This document shows positions 1 through 7,548 of a stretch of 44,211 nt of DNA, in pieces. The notes under the pieces are model-generated. The model worked only from the letters and a program-made list of their open reading frames with translations, ran no database searches and was not told the DNA's origin. Position numbers and translations under genes: made by a program. Every line of letters begins with the position of its first letter. Position 1 is the stretch's first letter. The DNA comes from Bacteroidaceae bacterium (GTDB lineage: Bacteria; Bacteroidota; Bacteroidia; Bacteroidales; Bacteroidaceae): assembly GCA_017541025.1 (NCBI GenBank), contig JAFXZY010000069.1, positions 1 to 44,211 on the forward strand. The letters run 5' to 3'.

Positions 1-105
1 AATTTCTGTCTATGGAATCATGTCAAAGAACTTGATGCTCAGAAGGGATTCACAAAGGCACTTACAGCCTCACCTCCCTCATTTGCGGGTGCAAAGGTAC
101 AACAA
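1..105 (-). promoter_or_regulatory. Probable rRNA operon leader with boxA-like antitermination element
   Basis: Read on the minus strand, this stretch starts just after a TACCTTTG promoter element and contains GTTCTTTGACA (21-31), which resembles the boxA-like element that precedes 16S rRNA genes in Bacteroidetes. There is no open reading frame. The 16S gene itself would lie to the left of position 1 and is not seen, so the assignment is inferred from the leader alone. A promoter for an ordinary gene is the alternative. Confidence 0.5.
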
Positions 106-123
106 TTCCGCAAACCACCAAAA
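92..123 (-). promoter_or_regulatory. Bacteroidetes-type promoter facing left
   Basis: On the minus strand a TTTTG at 119-123 is followed after 19 bases by TACCTTTG (92-99), which matches the TTTG-N19/20-TAnnTTTG consensus of the Bacteroidetes primary sigma factor. A long A/T-rich stretch (121-230) lies directly upstream and could act as an UP-like element, as expected for a strong stable-RNA promoter. It drives the putative rRNA leader at 1-105. Confidence 0.6.
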
Positions 124-299
124 TAATACGCAACTTTTTTTGAAAAATAACCCGTAAAAAAACAATATACCTTATTATTATATTATATAAAGGGAAAATA
201 AGTTATGGATTAATGATATTTTTTTTGTTCAAGGGGGCAATAGCCAATGATTAAAAGAGTCACTTAAACCTCTACAACTCCTTGAACCTCTCAAACCAG

Positions 300-1100
300 T
301 TAAAATACAGGCAGCATTAGCAATTGCTGTTTGATAACTAACGCCATACGGCGGTGCCCCTCATCGTTGGGATGAAGACGGTCATCCTCAGCATCTTTAA
401 AGAACTGAGCATGCTCATCCATCAGAGGATAAAGGCCACAGAGCGCATTCAGATCGATTACGGGAACAGCCCAGAGATTGCCTGCTTCCTTTACAGACTC
501 CACATAGGCATCTATATATTCGCCGCACTTGTTGGTATAGTCCTCGCGTGGCTGCCAGTTGCGGTCACCGGCATGGAAATCTGATCGGTGTATGGGTGTC
601 AGCAACACAATCTGCTTGGTAGGATACATACGCTTCACATAATCCAGGGCTTTGTTGATACGTCCGCGATAAGTGGAGTCGTTCATCACAGGGAACCGGT
701 GCCGGCGGTCCACCATGTGCTTAGGTTCGCCTATACCGGCCATTACCCTTTCCGGGCGTTCCGTAAACCATTCGCCAATCGGCACTCCGGCATTGTAATC
801 GTTGGTACCGATAAAGATCAGTATGGCATCCACCTCATCGCCATGCTCAGCCTTTAGTTTGTCTGCCTGTCGCTGTATGCTGTTCCATTGCCAGCCACTC
901 ACACCATATACGTATGGTGTTATGGAGAGCCAGTCTTGCAGAAAGCTCCAATACTTTTGCTTCGAAGCATTATTATTAGGGTCGGTGATAGAGTCACCGA
1001 AGTAAGCCACACGTTTACTTTGCCAAGGATGTATAATTGCTTGTGCATTAGCTGAAATTGCCATAATGGCAGTGAAAAGACAGATAAAAAAACGTTTCAT
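300..1100 (-). CDS. Secreted SGNH/GDSL-family hydrolase (esterase/lipase-like)
   Basis: The 266-residue product begins MKRFFICLFTAIMAISANAQ, a clear signal peptide; this ATG was preferred over one 20 codons upstream because it places the signal sequence at the N-terminus. Family motifs are block I GDSI with the nucleophilic Ser near residue 37, a GTNDY block near residue 103 (block III-like, oxyanion Asn) and the DRLHPND block with Asp and His near residues 240 and 243. These form the Ser-Asp-His triad of SGNH hydrolases, which remove acyl groups from lipids, polysaccharides or xylan. Substrate cannot be told from sequence. It is exported, probably to the periplasm or cell surface. It stands alone, and the terminator downstream of the DUF3127 gene separates the two. 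Confidence 0.85.
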   Translation of the reverse strand: MKRFFICLFTAIMAISANAQAIIHPWQSKRVAYFGDSITDPNNNASKQKYWSFLQDWLSITPYVYGVSGWQWNSIQRQADKLKAEHGDEVDAILIFIGTNDYNAGVPIGEWFTERPERVMAGIGEPKHMVDRRHRFPVMNDSTYRGRINKALDYVKRMYPTKQIVLLTPIHRSDFHAGDRNWQPREDYTNKCGEYIDAYVESVKEAGNLWAVPVIDLNALCGLYPLMDEHAQFFKDAEDDRLHPNDEGHRRMALVIKQQLLMLPVF

Positions 1101-1194
1101 AATATGAATGTGTAGTTGAGATTTATTGTTTGGAGGACAAAAATACGAAATAGTAAACAAATATCAAAATATTGGGGCAGCAAAGGCAAGAAGA

Positions 1195-1235
1195 AAATTA
1201 GAGTGCCTTCCACAAGCAGGAAGGCACTCTAATTT
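1195..1235 (-). terminator. Rho-independent terminator behind the DUF3127 gene
   Basis: Two arms of 17 bases (1195-1211 and 1219-1235) are perfectly complementary around a 7-base loop. On the minus strand the stem is followed by a T-rich run. It lies 45 bases after the stop of the DUF3127 gene and before the SGNH hydrolase gene, so it should end the former transcript. Confidence 0.85.
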
Positions 1236-1279
1236 ATCTTACTGCTATCGATTATTAAATAGCGTATAAAGCCTAACGA

Positions 1280-1711
1280 TTAGAACGGAAGGTCCTCGCC
1301 CTCTGCCTGAGGAGCAAAGGGAGTGGTCTCCACTGCAGGAGCAGCGGGAGCTGCAGGAGCCTGAGTGGGAACGGGAGCGCCACCGAAGGGAGTGGTGTCG
1401 GGACCTACGGGAGCTGCAGCGACCATAGGAGCACCCTGAACGTTGCGGTCAACTCGGAATGCACGAACGCCATTGTACCAGCGTCCCTGATACTCGCGAG
1501 CATCTATATCGAAAGATACGGTCATTATCTCACCCAACTGGATGTTGAACTGCTGCATGCGGTCGGCACCAAAAACCTCAAAGAAAAGTTTACGAGGGTA
1601 CTGGTCCATCGTCTCCAGTACATACTGACCACAAATCCATTCACTTCCTGTTCTGCTTGATGTACCCTTGCGAGGCTCAAGTACTGCAATAATTTTGCCT
1701 GTTATTTCCAT
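1280..1711 (-). CDS. DUF3127 family OB-fold-like protein with SSB-like acidic tail
   Basis: This 143-residue protein opens with MEITGKIIAVLEP and matches the DUF3127 family, small OB-fold-like proteins seen almost only in Bacteroidetes. Residues 1-90 form the conserved domain (WICGQYVLET, KLFFEVFGADR, WYNGVRAFRVD). Residues 95-135 are a low-complexity Pro/Ala/Thr linker, and the protein ends EGEDLPF. That architecture, OB-like core plus disordered linker plus acidic tip ending in Pro-Phe, is the one found in single-stranded DNA-binding protein SSB, whose tip docks partner enzymes. A single-stranded nucleic-acid role is therefore plausible but unproven. It is divergently transcribed from dnaN, which also suits a replication context. 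A TACCTTTG element (1744-1751, minus strand) sits 33 bases before the start. Confidence 0.85.
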   Translation of the reverse strand: MEITGKIIAVLEPRKGTSSRTGSEWICGQYVLETMDQYPRKLFFEVFGADRMQQFNIQLGEIMTVSFDIDAREYQGRWYNGVRAFRVDRNVQGAPMVAAAPVGPDTTPFGGAPVPTQAPAAPAAPAVETTPFAPQAEGEDLPF

Positions 1712-1743
1712 TGTTTTATTGTTGTTATGTTAAAATAGTGGCA

Positions 1744-1751
1744 CAAAGGTA
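1744..1751 (-). promoter_or_regulatory. -7 element upstream of the DUF3127 gene
   Basis: TACCTTTG on the minus strand matches TAnnTTTG and lies 33 bases before the ATG at 1711. No good -33 TTTG was found at the usual distance, so only the -7 half is supported. Confidence 0.5.
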
Positions 1752-1792
1752 TGAAAAAATAACTTACTATACGTTTTTTTCGGAGTGTTTTT

Positions 1793-1822
1793 TTTGGTGT
1801 ACAGGAAAAAACCGTATCTTTG
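1793..1822 (+). promoter_or_regulatory. dnaN promoter
   Basis: TTTG at 1793-1796, an 18-base spacer and TATCTTTG at 1815-1822 give a near-consensus Bacteroidetes promoter 28 bases before the dnaN ATG. It probably serves the whole dnaN-to-tilS run, since no comparable element was seen between those genes. Confidence 0.7.
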
Positions 1823-1850
1823 TACAAAAATAAACTATACTTATATTAAA

Positions 1851-2972
1851 ATGGAATTCAAAGTTTCTAGTTCAGCTCTTTACAGCCGACTGACTGCGGC
1901 CAGTAAAGTTATGGGGTCAAAGAACTCTATGCCCATACTTGATTGCATACTGTTTGATATTAAGGAGGGCATAATCACTATCACCGCTTCAGACAGCGAA
2001 AAGTATTATATCACATCAGCCCCCGTTATCGAGCAAAATGGCAATGCGCGATTCTGTATCCCCGCCAAGACCATTATAGATTCTATTAAGGAACTGGCAG
2101 AACAGCCTTTAGTTATCAACTTTAATGAGGAGACCATGAAGGTGGAGGGCCAGCACAGCAGTGGAAGCTTCAGCGTGATGGCTCAGGATGCCGCTCCCTA
2201 CCCTCTGCCTAAGAAGGTAAGTGACAATGCAACCTACCTGTCCATGCCTACTGAGGTGCTGTTGAATGGTATCAACCGCTGCCTCTTTGCTACGGCTAAC
2301 GATGAGATCCGCCTGGTTATGAACGGCATCTACGTGGATATCACCCCCGAATACCTTATCTTTGCCGGTACAGACGGTCGCAAACTGGTGCGCAACACAG
2401 TACACAGCATCAAGACTGGCCTAACTGCAGGCTTTATCCTTCCCAAGAAGGTGTGCGCCATTCTGAAGACCGTTCTTAATAAGGGAGATCAGGTAGAGAT
2501 TCTCTTTGACATGGATAAGGCTACCATCAAGTCGGAAGATATGACTATGCACTTCCGCCTCATAGAGGGCCGATATCCCAACTATAATGCTGTTATCCCT
2601 CAAAGCAACCCCTTCAAGGCTACCGTTGACCGCGTAGCTCTTGCCAGTGCTTTGAAGCGTGTGGCCGTATTCTGCAACCAAAGCAGTGGTTTGGTAAAAG
2701 TGGAGTTGAGTAACAACAGCATGAGACTGACGGGACAGGACAACGAGTACGCTACCAGCGCAGAGGAGTTCCTGACATGTGACTACACTTCCAGCCCCAT
2801 CAGCATAGGGTTTAGTTGTCAGTTCCTACTAGAGATTGCCAATATCATAGAAAGCGACACCATAACACTGGAAGTAGCTGACCCCAGCCGTCCTGGTGTA
2901 ATCCGTCCTGCTGATGACAACACCGAGGATGAGGTTTTGATGTTGCTGATGCCCATGCGAGTAGAGGATTAA
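1851..2972 (+). CDS. dnaN: DNA polymerase III sliding clamp, beta subunit
   Basis: The 373-residue protein starting MEFKVSSSALYSRLTAASKV is the ring-forming beta clamp that tethers DNA polymerase III to DNA. Length and the three-domain layout fit the family. Recognisable blocks are NSMPILDCILFDI near residue 30, the middle-domain FAGTDGRKLVRN, and the C-terminal MLLMPMRVED, which corresponds to the conserved C-terminus with its M-P-M-R signature. The ATG at 1851 was chosen because 22 extra in-frame codons upstream overlap the promoter and have no family counterpart. It heads a co-directional run with a DnaQ-type exonuclease 13 bases downstream, so clamp and a proofreading-like nuclease are probably co-expressed. 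Confidence 0.97.
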   Translation: MEFKVSSSALYSRLTAASKVMGSKNSMPILDCILFDIKEGIITITASDSEKYYITSAPVIEQNGNARFCIPAKTIIDSIKELAEQPLVINFNEETMKVEGQHSSGSFSVMAQDAAPYPLPKKVSDNATYLSMPTEVLLNGINRCLFATANDEIRLVMNGIYVDITPEYLIFAGTDGRKLVRNTVHSIKTGLTAGFILPKKVCAILKTVLNKGDQVEILFDMDKATIKSEDMTMHFRLIEGRYPNYNAVIPQSNPFKATVDRVALASALKRVAVFCNQSSGLVKVELSNNSMRLTGQDNEYATSAEEFLTCDYTSSPISIGFSCQFLLEIANIIESDTITLEVADPSRPGVIRPADDNTEDEVLMLLMPMRVED

Positions 2973-2985
2973 AATTCCGGAAGGC

Positions 2986-3756
2986 ATGAAGCTTAATCTG
3001 AAGAACCCTATTATCTTCTTCGACCTGGAAACCACAGGCCTGGACATTGCCAAAGACCGCATTGTGGAACTCTGCTATATCCGCATAGAGCCTAACGGCA
3101 ACGAGGAAGCAAAGAGTATGCGCATCAACCCCGAGATACACATCCCCGAGGAAGCAAGTCGTGTTCATGGTATCTACGATGCAGACGTAAAGGACTGCCC
3201 CACTTTCAAACAGATAGCCAAGACGTTGTGGCAAACTTTTGAGGGTTGCGACTTAGCAGGCTACAACAGCAACAAGTTTGATATTCCCCTGCTGGTGGAA
3301 GAGTTCATGCGATCCGGAGTGGAGGTGGACCTGAGCAAGCGCAAGTTAGTGGATGTGCAGAACATCTATCACAAACTGGAACGCCGCACGCTCATCGCTG
3401 CCTACAAATACTACTGCGGCAAGGACCTCGAAAACGCCCACAGCGCGTTGGCCGACACACGGGCTACTTACGAGGTGCTGCAAGCTCAGTTGGACAAGTA
3501 CCCTAATGATTTGCAGAACGACATGCAGTTTCTGGCAGACTTCTCAAAGATGGGAAACAACATTGACTTTGCAGGACGTTTCGTTTATGACGAAAATGGC
3601 GTGGAGGTAGTGAACTTTGGCAAATACAAAGGCAAGCCCGTAAAGGAAGTGTTGCACAAAGACCCCGGTTACTACGGATGGATTATGCAGGGTGACTTCA
3701 CCATGAACACCAAGCAGGTTCTGACAAAACTCCGTTTCAAATATGCTACTGGGTAA
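2986..3756 (+). CDS. DnaQ-family 3'-5' exonuclease with C-terminal DUF3820 domain
   Basis: This 256-residue protein has the DEDDh exonuclease fold of the DNA polymerase III epsilon family. Exo I is FFDLETTGLD with Asp13 and Glu15, Exo II is the AGYNSNKFDIPLL block near residue 90, and Exo III is HSALADTRAT with His152 and Asp157. The last ~60 residues (VNFGKYKGKPVKEVL, then DPGYYGWI) are a DUF3820-type module found behind many Bacteroidetes DnaQ-like exonucleases. It acts on DNA 3' ends, either as proofreading subunit or as a repair exonuclease; the sequence does not decide. It lies 13 bases after dnaN and overlaps coaBC by 14 bases, so it is translated in the same operon. Confidence 0.92.
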   Translation: MKLNLKNPIIFFDLETTGLDIAKDRIVELCYIRIEPNGNEEAKSMRINPEIHIPEEASRVHGIYDADVKDCPTFKQIAKTLWQTFEGCDLAGYNSNKFDIPLLVEEFMRSGVEVDLSKRKLVDVQNIYHKLERRTLIAAYKYYCGKDLENAHSALADTRATYEVLQAQLDKYPNDLQNDMQFLADFSKMGNNIDFAGRFVYDENGVEVVNFGKYKGKPVKEVLHKDPGYYGWIMQGDFTMNTKQVLTKLRFKYATG

Positions 3757-4939
3757 GAAAATAGTTATAGGTATAACAGGCAGCATTGCCGCCTACAAAA
3801 CATGCTACCTGATTCGCGGCCTCATAAAGCAAGGTGCCGAGGTGCAAGTTGTAATCACTCCTGCAGGCAAGGAATTCATTACCCCGCTTACGCTGAGCAC
3901 ATTAACCGGCAAGCCTGTGGTGAGCGAGTTTTTCGACCGCAGAGACGGTTCCTGGCATTCCCACGTGCAGTTAGGTCTTTGGGCTGATGCTATGGTTATA
4001 GCTCCTGCCAGCGCCAGCACTATAGGTAAGATGGCAAATGGAGTAGCCGACAATATACTTATTACAACTTATCTAAGCATGAAGGCTCCCGTGTTCGTTG
4101 CCCCAGCTATGGATTTGGATATGTATGCCCACCCCAGCACACAGAAAAATCTGGAGACTCTTCGCTCCTACGGCAACCACATCATAGAACCATGCACAGG
4201 TTTTCTGGCAAGCAAGCTGGAAGGAAAAGGTCGCATGGAGGAACCAGAAAAAATAATAGAAATCCTTGCCAGTTTCTTTGCAGAAAAAGCCGACATGAAA
4301 GGCAAAAAAGTGCTGATTACCGCTGGCCCTACATACGAGAAACTTGACCCCGTCCGTTTCATCGGCAACTATAGCAGTGGCAAGATGGGCATAGCCCTGG
4401 CTGAAGAATGTGCTGAACGTGGAGCACAAGTAGAACTTATCTGTGGTCCCACCAGCATCAAGACCTGTCACCCTAATATAAAAAGGACAGACTTGGAGAG
4501 TGCAGCCCAAATGTATCAGGCTGCCACAGAAATCTTTCCCATCGCTGACGTAGCTATCCTATGTGCAGCCGTGGCAGACTTTACCCCAGCATCCGTTGCA
4601 GATAACAAAATAAAGCGCGAAGGCAACCGTATGACCCTGGAGCTGGAACCCACGAAGGACATTGCCCAGGCCTTGGGGCAAATGAAACGTAAAAACCAAG
4701 TAATGGTGGGATTCGCCTTAGAGACAAACGATGAGGAGAACCACGCCAAGGAGAAACTGCAGAAGAAGAATCTGGACTTTATAGTGCTGAACAGCCTTCA
4801 GGACGAAGGTGCTGGATTCCAACATAACACTAACAAGGTTACATTCATTGATAAAGACGGTGTGACCCGTTTCCCGCTGAAATCAAAAAGAGATGTAGCT
4901 AAGGATATTGTAAACAAACTGGTAACTATCATAAAATGA
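3743..4939 (+). CDS. coaBC: Bifunctional phosphopantothenoylcysteine decarboxylase / phosphopantothenate-cysteine ligase
   Basis: The 398-residue protein performs two consecutive steps of coenzyme A synthesis: ligation of cysteine to 4'-phosphopantothenate (CoaB) and decarboxylation to 4'-phosphopantetheine (CoaC). The N-terminal half is the flavoprotein CoaC domain (GITGSIAAYK near residue 10, the SxxT/GKMANG region, and PAMDLDMY, the local form of the PAMN motif). The C-terminal half from about residue 185 is CoaB, with KVLITAGPTYEKLDPVR and NYSSGKMG, and the substrate-binding AAVADF block. Length is normal for the fused enzyme. It begins inside the end of the exonuclease gene (14-base overlap) and its TGA overlaps the next ATG, indicating translational coupling on both sides. 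Confidence 0.97.
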   Translation: MLLGKKIVIGITGSIAAYKTCYLIRGLIKQGAEVQVVITPAGKEFITPLTLSTLTGKPVVSEFFDRRDGSWHSHVQLGLWADAMVIAPASASTIGKMANGVADNILITTYLSMKAPVFVAPAMDLDMYAHPSTQKNLETLRSYGNHIIEPCTGFLASKLEGKGRMEEPEKIIEILASFFAEKADMKGKKVLITAGPTYEKLDPVRFIGNYSSGKMGIALAEECAERGAQVELICGPTSIKTCHPNIKRTDLESAAQMYQAATEIFPIADVAILCAAVADFTPASVADNKIKREGNRMTLELEPTKDIAQALGQMKRKNQVMVGFALETNDEENHAKEKLQKKNLDFIVLNSLQDEGAGFQHNTNKVTFIDKDGVTRFPLKSKRDVAKDIVNKLVTIIK

Positions 4940-5871
4940 GGAAAAACGCCATCTTTTCAGTTATCGCAAAAGTTCCCGTTATCGTCATTGTATTCGTTAA
5001 CGTTTTCATTAGCCTTCCGCTCCGCGCTCAAGAGCTGAATGCAAGGGTGAACATCAACTACACTCAGATAGAGACCACGAAGACGGATGTTTTCCCGAAA
5101 CTTCAGACTACCATAGAGGAATTCCTGAACAACCACAAATGGACAGAGATTGCTTTTCGCGAAAACGAGAAGATTCAGTGCAATTTCAATATCACGGTCA
5201 ATGAGTATGATGTAAACGAAAATACATTTAAGTGCACCTTGCTGATGTCAAGCAACCGACCCGTCTTTAATAGCAGCTACAATACGGTATGTTATTCGGT
5301 GAACGACAGAGAGTTTGTTTTCAAGTTCACGGAATTCGACCAAATAGAATACCAAGAGAATCAGATTAACAACAACTTGGTGGCACTGCTTGCCTATTAC
5401 GCCTATATGATAATAGGTATGGATCTGGACACCATGTCGCCTAAAGGTGGCACAGCCTGCTTCCAGACAGCGGAAAACATTGTGTCAGCTGGACAGAACC
5501 TCGACTTTCCTGGTTGGAAGGCCTTTAGTGATTCAGGCAACCGCTTTGGACTGCTGAACGACTATATCGACGGAGCACTGGAATGTATGCGTGATTTCCA
5601 GTACATCTATCACAGGAAAGGCCTGGACCAGATGGCAGAGAATCCAGATACTGCCAGAGCTGCCATTACAGAAGGGTTGGATTTACTGCTTCAGGCACAC
5701 AAAGCCAAGAACATGACCAAGGTTGCTCAGCTTTTCTCGGAATACAAAAGACAGGAACTGGTGAATATCTATTCAGGGAAAGGAACCACCGAAGAGAAAA
5801 ACAAGGCCTACGATGTTCTCTTTGCCATTGATGCCTCTCAGGATCAAGAATGGCAGAAAATAAAGAAGTAA
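4936..5871 (+). CDS. DUF4835 family secreted protein (possible type IX secretion factor)
   Basis: The product has 311 residues. An N-terminal hydrophobic stretch, with IVIVFVNVFISLPLRAQ ending near residue 32, looks like a signal peptide, so the protein is exported. The rest (NARVNINYTQIETT, then the KWTEIAFRENEKIQCNFNI block and a C-terminal helical region) matches DUF4835, a Bacteroidetes-only family normally encoded between coaBC and recN, exactly as here. Some annotation schemes link this family to the type IX secretion system (PorD); I treat that as unconfirmed. The ATG overlaps the coaBC stop by 4 bases and recN begins 6 bases after its stop. Confidence 0.85.
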   Translation: MRKNAIFSVIAKVPVIVIVFVNVFISLPLRAQELNARVNINYTQIETTKTDVFPKLQTTIEEFLNNHKWTEIAFRENEKIQCNFNITVNEYDVNENTFKCTLLMSSNRPVFNSSYNTVCYSVNDREFVFKFTEFDQIEYQENQINNNLVALLAYYAYMIIGMDLDTMSPKGGTACFQTAENIVSAGQNLDFPGWKAFSDSGNRFGLLNDYIDGALECMRDFQYIYHRKGLDQMAENPDTARAAITEGLDLLLQAHKAKNMTKVAQLFSEYKRQELVNIYSGKGTTEEKNKAYDVLFAIDASQDQEWQKIKK

Positions 5872-5877
5872 AACCTT

Positions 5878-7548
5878 ATGCTTAAGCATCTTTATATCAG
5901 AAACTTTGCTCTCATCCAGGAGTTGGATATTGATTTCCATTCGGGCTTCTCCGTTATTACAGGTGAAACAGGTGCAGGAAAGTCCATCATGTTGGGAGCC
6001 ATCAATTATCTCTTAGGGCAAAGAGCAGATATAAAGAGTATACTGCCTGGTGCCGACAAATGCACCATAGAGGCCACCTTCGGTATTGAGGGCTATAACC
6101 TTAAAGCCCTGTTCGAGGAGAATGACACAGACCTTGATGAAAACGAATGCATCATCCGACGCGAGTTTACCTCCAACGGCAAGAGCCGTGCCTTTGTGAA
6201 CGACACGCCTGCCAATCTGAATTTCCTAAAAGAATTGGGCTACCACCTAATAGATATCCATTCCCAACACCAGAATCTGCTTATTGCTAAAGAGGATTTC
6301 CAACTGCATATCCTTGACGTGATAGCTCAGGACAACACGCAACTTCAGGAATACCGCAGCAGTTTTAGCGACTACAAGCAAGCCGAACAGGAACTGAAGA
6401 ATGCTAAAGACATTCTGGCTCAGTCAAAGGCAGAAGAAGATTATCTGCGTTTTCAGTTGGAACAACTGGAGGAGCTGAATCCCAAGGCCGGAGAAGACGA
6501 AGAACTGGAGGAAGAGCAAAATGAGTTAAGTCATGCAGAGGAGATAAAAACCATCCTTTATAAAGTCGATTCACAATTCAGCAACGACAACGAACAAGGC
6601 GGTGTTATCGAGTTACTAAAACATATCAGTCAGGACATAGAGTCCCTTACCCACGTATATCCTGTGATCGAGGAATACGGCAAACGTATTGAAAGCGCCC
6701 TCATAGAGCTAAAAGATATTAGTTCAGAACTCGGTGATTTGGCAGAGAGAATTGAATACAATCCTGCAAGACTGAACGAAGTAAACAACCGGCTTGACCA
6801 ATTATATACGTTAGAGAAGAAACATGATGTAAAGTCGGCAGCCGAGTTGGAGACCTTCATGAAGGATTTAAGGCAGAAACTGGACGTTATCAGCAACGGT
6901 GAAGAAAAAATTGAAGAACTGAAACAGGCTGTTCATGAGAAATTAGCCAAAGCAACAGCCTTAGCAGAGCGATTGAGCGAAAAAAGAGCCGAAGCCGCAA
7001 AAGAGGTGGAAGTCTCTATTTGCCAAATGCTGACTCAGTTGGATATTCCCAATAACAGATTTGAGGTGAAGATAGAAAAGAACCTTCAACTCACAGAAAA
7101 AGGAGCCGATCAGGTAACCTTCTTCTTCTCTGCCAATAAAAATACGGCCCCAAGAGCCATTTCAGAAGTAGCCAGCGGTGGTGAGATAGCCCGACTGATG
7201 CTCGCCTTAAAAGCCATCACCAGCAAAAGGGAGAATCTTCCCACCATCATATTCGATGAGATAGATACGGGTGTCAGCGGAAAAGTAGCTTCGTCTATGG
7301 CCAACCTGATGAAGGAAATGACAGCCGCCAATAAGCATCAAGTTATAACTATTACGCACTTACCCCAAATAGCTTCATGCGGAGCAACACATTACCGAGT
7401 TTACAAGGAAGATACAGACGAACAGACATTCAGTCATATACGAGAACTGACACATGAAGAACGGGTTACAGAAATTGCTCACATGCTCAGTGGAAATGAG
7501 ATTTCAGAAGCCGCCGTCCTGAATGCTAAACAATTGTTGAAACAATGA
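5878..7548 (+). CDS. recN: DNA repair protein RecN (SMC-like ATPase)
   Basis: This 556-residue protein is the SMC-like ATPase RecN, which acts at double-strand breaks together with RecA. The head domain is split between the two ends: the Walker A motif GETGAGKS is at residues 29-36 and the signature/Walker B region (ASGGEIARLMLALKAI, then TIIFDEIDTGVSGK) is in the last quarter. Between them lie two long Glu/Lys/Leu-rich coiled-coil stretches (about residues 150-230 and 300-370). Length is typical. It sits in the coaBC-DUF4835-recN order usual for Bacteroidetes and its TGA overlaps the next ATG by 4 bases. Confidence 0.97.
   Translation: MLKHLYIRNFALIQELDIDFHSGFSVITGETGAGKSIMLGAINYLLGQRADIKSILPGADKCTIEATFGIEGYNLKALFEENDTDLDENECIIRREFTSNGKSRAFVNDTPANLNFLKELGYHLIDIHSQHQNLLIAKEDFQLHILDVIAQDNTQLQEYRSSFSDYKQAEQELKNAKDILAQSKAEEDYLRFQLEQLEELNPKAGEDEELEEEQNELSHAEEIKTILYKVDSQFSNDNEQGGVIELLKHISQDIESLTHVYPVIEEYGKRIESALIELKDISSELGDLAERIEYNPARLNEVNNRLDQLYTLEKKHDVKSAAELETFMKDLRQKLDVISNGEEKIEELKQAVHEKLAKATALAERLSEKRAEAAKEVEVSICQMLTQLDIPNNRFEVKIEKNLQLTEKGADQVTFFFSANKNTAPRAISEVASGGEIARLMLALKAITSKRENLPTIIFDEIDTGVSGKVASSMANLMKEMTAANKHQVITITHLPQIASCGATHYRVYKEDTDEQTFSHIRELTHEERVTEIAHMLSGNEISEAAVLNAKQLLKQ

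Noticed and set aside
4073-4510. A 145-codon open frame on the minus strand within coaBC
   Set aside because: It is antisense to conserved CoaBC coding sequence and has no family features.
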